DNA from: a bacterium
GTDB taxonomy: Bacteria; JAJVIF01
NCBI GenBank assembly: GCA_022072165.1
Contig: JAJVIF010000001.1
Coordinates: 337,353 to 401,352, forward strand
Direction: 5' to 3'
Length of the DNA: 64,000 bases
The notes below the pieces were generated by a model. That model saw only the letters and a list, made by a program, of their open reading frames with translations. It had not been told where the DNA came from and searched no databases. Shown piece by piece: positions 60,288-64,000 of the stretch; position 1 is the first letter of the stretch; each line of letters begins with the position of its first letter. The position numbers and the translations under genes are program-made.

Positions 60288-62983
60288 GCGTCGGAGTCGA
60301 AGGCGTCACCGGGGCACCGCGACGGGTCGGGCTTTCATGGCTCTGGATGGTGCTCATTTCAGCCGGGCTCGCAGCGCTCATCATCGCGCTGCTCTCCAGC
60401 AATGTCAGCGGGTTGCTGACAAAAGCGCTGACGAAGATTGCGCCCCCGGATCCCTACCAGCTGCAGCAGCACCAGCAGCGGGAACAGGAACTGCTGGGCG
60501 CCATGCAGGAGAATCCGAAGGACCCGGCCGTTTGGCTCGAAGCTGTCCAATTCGAGCTGGCGGCGAATTCGCCCTTCGGGGCAGGCTGGTGTCTGCGTGA
60601 AGCGAAAGCCCTGGGAGCTTCAGGGGCGGAAGTCGATGAGCTGACAAAGCAGGTGCGGGTTGCCGAGACTCGCTGGCGACAGCTATACGACGCCCTCCTC
60701 AGGAATCGACGCTTTGCTGATGGAAAGAACACTTACGAGGATATCTATCCCGTTATCCAGCAGTTGCGTGGCGATGCCGCCCCTCAACAGGTGACCGGTA
60801 AGGTCCGGGCCGACCTCGACCTGCTGGAAGCGCATCTCCTGCTGCGGGAAGGGCGACGGACGGAAGCTCGTCCGTTGCTGGCAGCCCTTCGCGAGCAGCC
60901 TGGACCCCTGCAGGGGCTGGCGGCCTATCTCTATGCGAAAACGTGGTTGCGGGAAGCTGACAGCGCTCCGGCACGACGTGCCTTTCAGGAGTACTTGCAA
61001 CGACATCCGGGCGAGCGGCTCAATGCCTATGCCGCCTATGAACTGGGCAACCTGGCCCTGCAGGCGGGCGACCGGGCGAATGCTGAGGAGTGGTTCACGC
61101 AGGTCATTACCCGGTATCCCGACTCCCCGCAGGCTCGGGTAGCCCTCCTCGCGACTCTGGATATCACCTTTGGGGTGGTACCGCCTGCAGCACCATCGAC
61201 CAGTGAAGCCCCGACGGCGGAACATCTGTTCGACCTTGGGGACGCGCCATCCGAACAGGGAGATGCCTCCGAACCCAAGAGCGGGACCGTTTCCGCTGAG
61301 ATGCCCGCCCCTGTTCAGGAGGCGACCCAACCTGTCTCTGCTGCAACATCCCGCCTGGATCCCCGGCTCATTCCAGATGATCAGGCTGGATGGGACCTGT
61401 ACGGGGATCTCTTCCGGACGGCTTACGCCTCTCTGGATGTCCAGCGTCGGGCGCTGGAGCTCTACCGCATCCTCCTGCTGCCTGACCAACCGCCGCTTGA
61501 CATCTGGCGACTTTTGACACCCTCTTCCGCGCTGGGTTGGGCAGAAGCCCTGGCCGCAGCAGGTGTCGAAAAGGGGGCGATTCGCCTCGCAGACTGGGGC
61601 GTGACTGCTGCCGGCGATGCAGAGCACCGGGTCGCGCTGGCCCGGCTCCGCGGGCGACTGCTCATCGGGCAACGCAAGTTTGAAGAAGCCCGCAAAGGGC
61701 TGGAGCAGGCGCGCGGACTCCTGGTGGGCCAGACCGATGTCGCACTCCTGGACTATGAAATCGCCCGGAGCTGGCGACTTGCTGCCAATGCCGGACAGGC
61801 ACGACCGTGGTATCTCCGGGCTGCCGAGACCAGTGTCGCCGACCTGGCGTCGGATGCTCTGGCCCAGGCTGCCTGGGCCGCAGCACAGCGGAGCGACTGG
61901 GATGCCGCCCTCTCGAACTACCGCACGATCCTCCAGCGCTACCCGTCATCGGTCTACGCCGATGTTGCGCGGGAGCATCTCCTCTCAGATGCGATGCGTC
62001 ATGGACAAATGCAGACTGCGCTGGAACTCGCGAAGCAGCTGGAGGCGGAGGCTGTCAGGCCCGGGCGGCATGTCCGGGGTGCCTACTACGTTCGATATCT
62101 CCAGGGGGCTTCCGACCAGGAGTGGAGCACCTTTTTTGATCGGTACGCCCTGACCTACTACGGGCATGTCACGGCGAACAGACTCCAGCGCTCCTATCGC
62201 GACTGGGCTCCCAGCGCGGCGGACCTCACGTTCGCCCGTCTTCGGGAGCAGGAAAACTCGGTCCTCGGCGCAACCATGATGGCCGGTCTTTGGGACATCG
62301 GCACGGCGGAGTGGGAAGAGATGGCACCCACCACGGGACACATGGAGGCGTGCCGGCTCCTGACCCGCAGTCTGTTGACCGCCACGATCGGTGTCCCCAG
62401 GGACACGATCCTGGATACACAGGCGTTTCTCGACCGGGGCGGCCCGTCGGGGGTCGCGCCGGGCTGGACTGCTCTGATGCTGGACGCGACCTACCCGCTC
62501 TCCTATCTGGACCAGGTGGAAGTCGAAGCCGAGCGGTACAGCTTCCCGTCGGCCCTGCTCATGGGCATCATTCGACAGGAGAGCTTTTTTGAGCCCAAAG
62601 CTAAAAGCACCGCTGGAGCCCGGGGGCTCATGCAGCTTATGCCGGCCACCGGTACCTGGGCCGCGAAACAGGTCGGGATGGGCACGATCCAGCTCACCGC
62701 GCTTGAGGATCCGGCGACAAATCTGCGGTTGGCGACCTGGCATCTGGACTTCCTGCGCCGGAACGGGGCGACTTCTTTTGGTCCCCTGCTTGCTGCACAT
62801 AATGGGGGACCTGGCAATCTGGCAAAGTGGCGGGAACGCTACGGCGGCCCCGAGGTCCCGGAATGGCTCTTTTTGGAGCTCATTCCCAACCAGGAGAGCC
62901 GGGAGTTTGTCAGGCAAGTGTTAGCGAACAGCGCGGTCTACGACTACCTGTTGGCACGTCCTGCCGACCCGGTCGTGTTCTGA
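60284..62983 (+). CDS. TPR-containing lytic transglycosylase
   Basis: An 899-residue protein: an N-terminal membrane helix (about residues 17-39), long helical TPR-like region (about 60-700) and a C-terminal SLT domain (about 735-870) with the catalytic glutamate in GIIRQESFFEPKA and the signature GARGLMQLMP. It resembles soluble lytic transglycosylase Slt70 but is membrane anchored and much larger. It cleaves glycan strands to 1,6-anhydro-muropeptides. A Pro/Thr/Glu-rich linker sits near 305-365. Start GTG overlaps the acyl-CoA dehydrogenase stop. Confidence 0.9.
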   Translation: MSVGVEGVTGAPRRVGLSWLWMVLISAGLAALIIALLSSNVSGLLTKALTKIAPPDPYQLQQHQQREQELLGAMQENPKDPAVWLEAVQFELAANSPFGAGWCLREAKALGASGAEVDELTKQVRVAETRWRQLYDALLRNRRFADGKNTYEDIYPVIQQLRGDAAPQQVTGKVRADLDLLEAHLLLREGRRTEARPLLAALREQPGPLQGLAAYLYAKTWLREADSAPARRAFQEYLQRHPGERLNAYAAYELGNLALQAGDRANAEEWFTQVITRYPDSPQARVALLATLDITFGVVPPAAPSTSEAPTAEHLFDLGDAPSEQGDASEPKSGTVSAEMPAPVQEATQPVSAATSRLDPRLIPDDQAGWDLYGDLFRTAYASLDVQRRALELYRILLLPDQPPLDIWRLLTPSSALGWAEALAAAGVEKGAIRLADWGVTAAGDAEHRVALARLRGRLLIGQRKFEEARKGLEQARGLLVGQTDVALLDYEIARSWRLAANAGQARPWYLRAAETSVADLASDALAQAAWAAAQRSDWDAALSNYRTILQRYPSSVYADVAREHLLSDAMRHGQMQTALELAKQLEAEAVRPGRHVRGAYYVRYLQGASDQEWSTFFDRYALTYYGHVTANRLQRSYRDWAPSAADLTFARLREQENSVLGATMMAGLWDIGTAEWEEMAPTTGHMEACRLLTRSLLTATIGVPRDTILDTQAFLDRGGPSGVAPGWTALMLDATYPLSYLDQVEVEAERYSFPSALLMGIIRQESFFEPKAKSTAGARGLMQLMPATGTWAAKQVGMGTIQLTALEDPATNLRLATWHLDFLRRNGATSFGPLLAAHNGGPGNLAKWRERYGGPEVPEWLFLELIPNQESREFVRQVLANSAVYDYLLARPADPVVF

Positions 62984-63023
62984 CGCCAACCGGGTCATTC
63001 TCAGGAGCACCAAGGAGCAGCGA

Positions 63024-64000
63024 ATGTGCGGCATCATCGGTTACGTCGGCAGCGAAGTGGCAGTCCCGATTCTCATCGAAGCGCTCAAATGTATGGAGTA
63101 CCGCGGCTATGACAGCGCCGGTGTCGCGATCATGGAAGATGGCGCGCTCCAGACCATCCGGCACGCTGGACGGGTCCGGGAACTGGAAACCAAGCTCGAT
63201 GGGATGAAATTTGCCGGCGGCATCGGACTGGGGCATACCCGCTGGGCGACTCACGGACGCCCCAGCGAAGTGAATGCCCACCCCCAGCGCTCAGCATCCG
63301 GCGAAATCGTGGTAGTGCACAACGGCATCATCGAAAATTACCTGCCGCTGCGACGTGAACTCGAAGCCCAGGGTGTCGCGTTCTCCAGCCAGACTGACAC
63401 CGAGGTCATCGCCAATCTGATCGCCGCCAACTACAGCGGTGACCTCCTGGCCGCGATTCAGGCCGCCGCGTGCCGCCTCGAAGGCTCCTATGCCATTGGA
63501 GTCATGAGTGAGCGAGAGCCAGATCAGCTTATCGCCGTCCGTAAAGGGAGTCCGCTGGTGATTTCCGGGAACGACCTCGGCGTGTTCCTCGCGTCCGATC
63601 TCACCGCGCTGTTGCCGCACTCCCGAGACATGTTCTTCCTGGATGATGGCGAAATCGCGATTCTCCGACCTGGCGACATCCAGTTTCGCACCCTCTCCGG
63701 GCAGGTCGTCACCAAAGCTCCGCAGCACATCGCCTGGGATGTCATGCAGGCGCAAAAGCTGGGCTACAAGCACTTCATGATCAAAGAGATCAACGAGCAG
63801 CCCATCGCGATTCGCGACACCCTCATGGGACGCCTGGATGACGCCGCTGGTGGCGTCTCCCTCGAGGAACTCGGCACACTCACCGACGACATCCTCCGCG
63901 ACCTGGAGCAGATTGTCATCGTCGCCTGTGGCACCGCCTGGCACGCCGGGCTGGTCGGGAAGTATCTGCTGGAGTCCCTTGCGGGCATCCGGGTTGAGGT
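63024..64000 (+). CDS. glmS: glutamine-fructose-6-phosphate aminotransferase, N-terminal part
   Basis: The gene runs off the right edge; 325 codons are visible. The glutaminase nucleophile is Cys2 (MCGIIGYVG), followed by YRGYDSAGV and GHTRWATHG; the isomerase half begins with KEINEQP and ACGTAWHAG. GlmS supplies glucosamine-6-phosphate for peptidoglycan and lipid A precursors. AAGGAG lies 7 bases before the ATG. Confidence 0.96.
   Translation, partial: MCGIIGYVGSEVAVPILIEALKCMEYRGYDSAGVAIMEDGALQTIRHAGRVRELETKLDGMKFAGGIGLGHTRWATHGRPSEVNAHPQRSASGEIVVVHNGIIENYLPLRRELEAQGVAFSSQTDTEVIANLIAANYSGDLLAAIQAAACRLEGSYAIGVMSEREPDQLIAVRKGSPLVISGNDLGVFLASDLTALLPHSRDMFFLDDGEIAILRPGDIQFRTLSGQVVTKAPQHIAWDVMQAQKLGYKHFMIKEINEQPIAIRDTLMGRLDDAAGGVSLEELGTLTDDILRDLEQIVIVACGTAWHAGLVGKYLLESLAGIRVE

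Overview
The window is a 64 kb stretch of ordinary, densely packed, high-GC bacterial chromosome. It contains no phage, IS, CRISPR or conjugation genes, and no gene-free stretch reaches 300 bases. Several features point to an uncultured diderm-like bacterium, possibly of Terrabacteria affinity: many Sec/lipobox lipoproteins, a SepF homologue, ScpA/ScpB, frequent GTG and TTG starts, and many genes whose start codon lies only 6-8 bases after a -10 hexamer (TACAAT, TAGAAT, TACGCT, TACCCT), which predicts leaderless mRNAs. I cannot assign a phylum from this window.

Layout. 1-5.9 kb: end of a DUF4340 gene, tRNA-Thr(CGT), a cobO-meaB-lipoprotein operon on the minus strand, a divergent XRE/S24 repressor, a zinc-ribbon membrane protein, an HtpX-like pseudo-peptidase and a HIT protein. 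5.8-11.6 kb: a sensor kinase/NtrC-type regulator pair and leucyl aminopeptidase. 11.6-15.8 kb: a minus-strand cluster of an XRE regulator fused to a beta-sandwich domain, a TPR-CHAT caspase-like protein and a carboxypeptidase-regulatory-like lipoprotein. 16-20.5 kb: a membrane-anchored SH3-like protein, tRNA-Ile(CAT), a large BNR/PKD lipoprotein and sepF. 20.5-28.5 kb: a small membrane protein with two polytopic GT-C-like glycosyltransferases, scpA-scpB, a D-Ala-D-Ala carboxypeptidase and a GNAT enzyme. 28.5-37 kb: pseudouridine synthase, mgtE, a lipoprotein, a HAD phosphatase, DUF1579, pyrG, a lipoprotein and ppk2. 37-46 kb: FKBP lipoprotein, polA, a second small-membrane-protein/glycosyltransferase pair and a second large lipoprotein paralogous to the one at 17-19.7 kb. 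46-51.4 kb: ribosomal protein S1, coaE-folC and two tandem SPOR proteins. 51.5-57 kb: four consecutive HtrA-like proteins. 57-64 kb: gpmI, an orphan HicB-like protein, acyl-CoA dehydrogenase, a TPR lytic transglycosylase and the start of glmS.

Much of the region concerns the cell envelope and division: SepF, two SPOR proteins, a DD-carboxypeptidase, a lytic transglycosylase, GlmS, three GT-C-like enzymes, four HtrA-like proteins and about seven lipoproteins. The most unusual material is (a) the HtrA quartet, in which two members with intact His-Asp-Ser triads lie between two members that have lost their catalytic residues; (b) the XRE-beta-sandwich / TPR-CHAT / lipoprotein cluster with a palindrome and a hairpin upstream of the CHAT gene; (c) enzyme homologues with altered active sites (HtpX-like without HExxH, CobO-like without its P-loop); and (d) a recurring pair of a ~46-49-residue membrane protein followed by a large glycosyltransferase.
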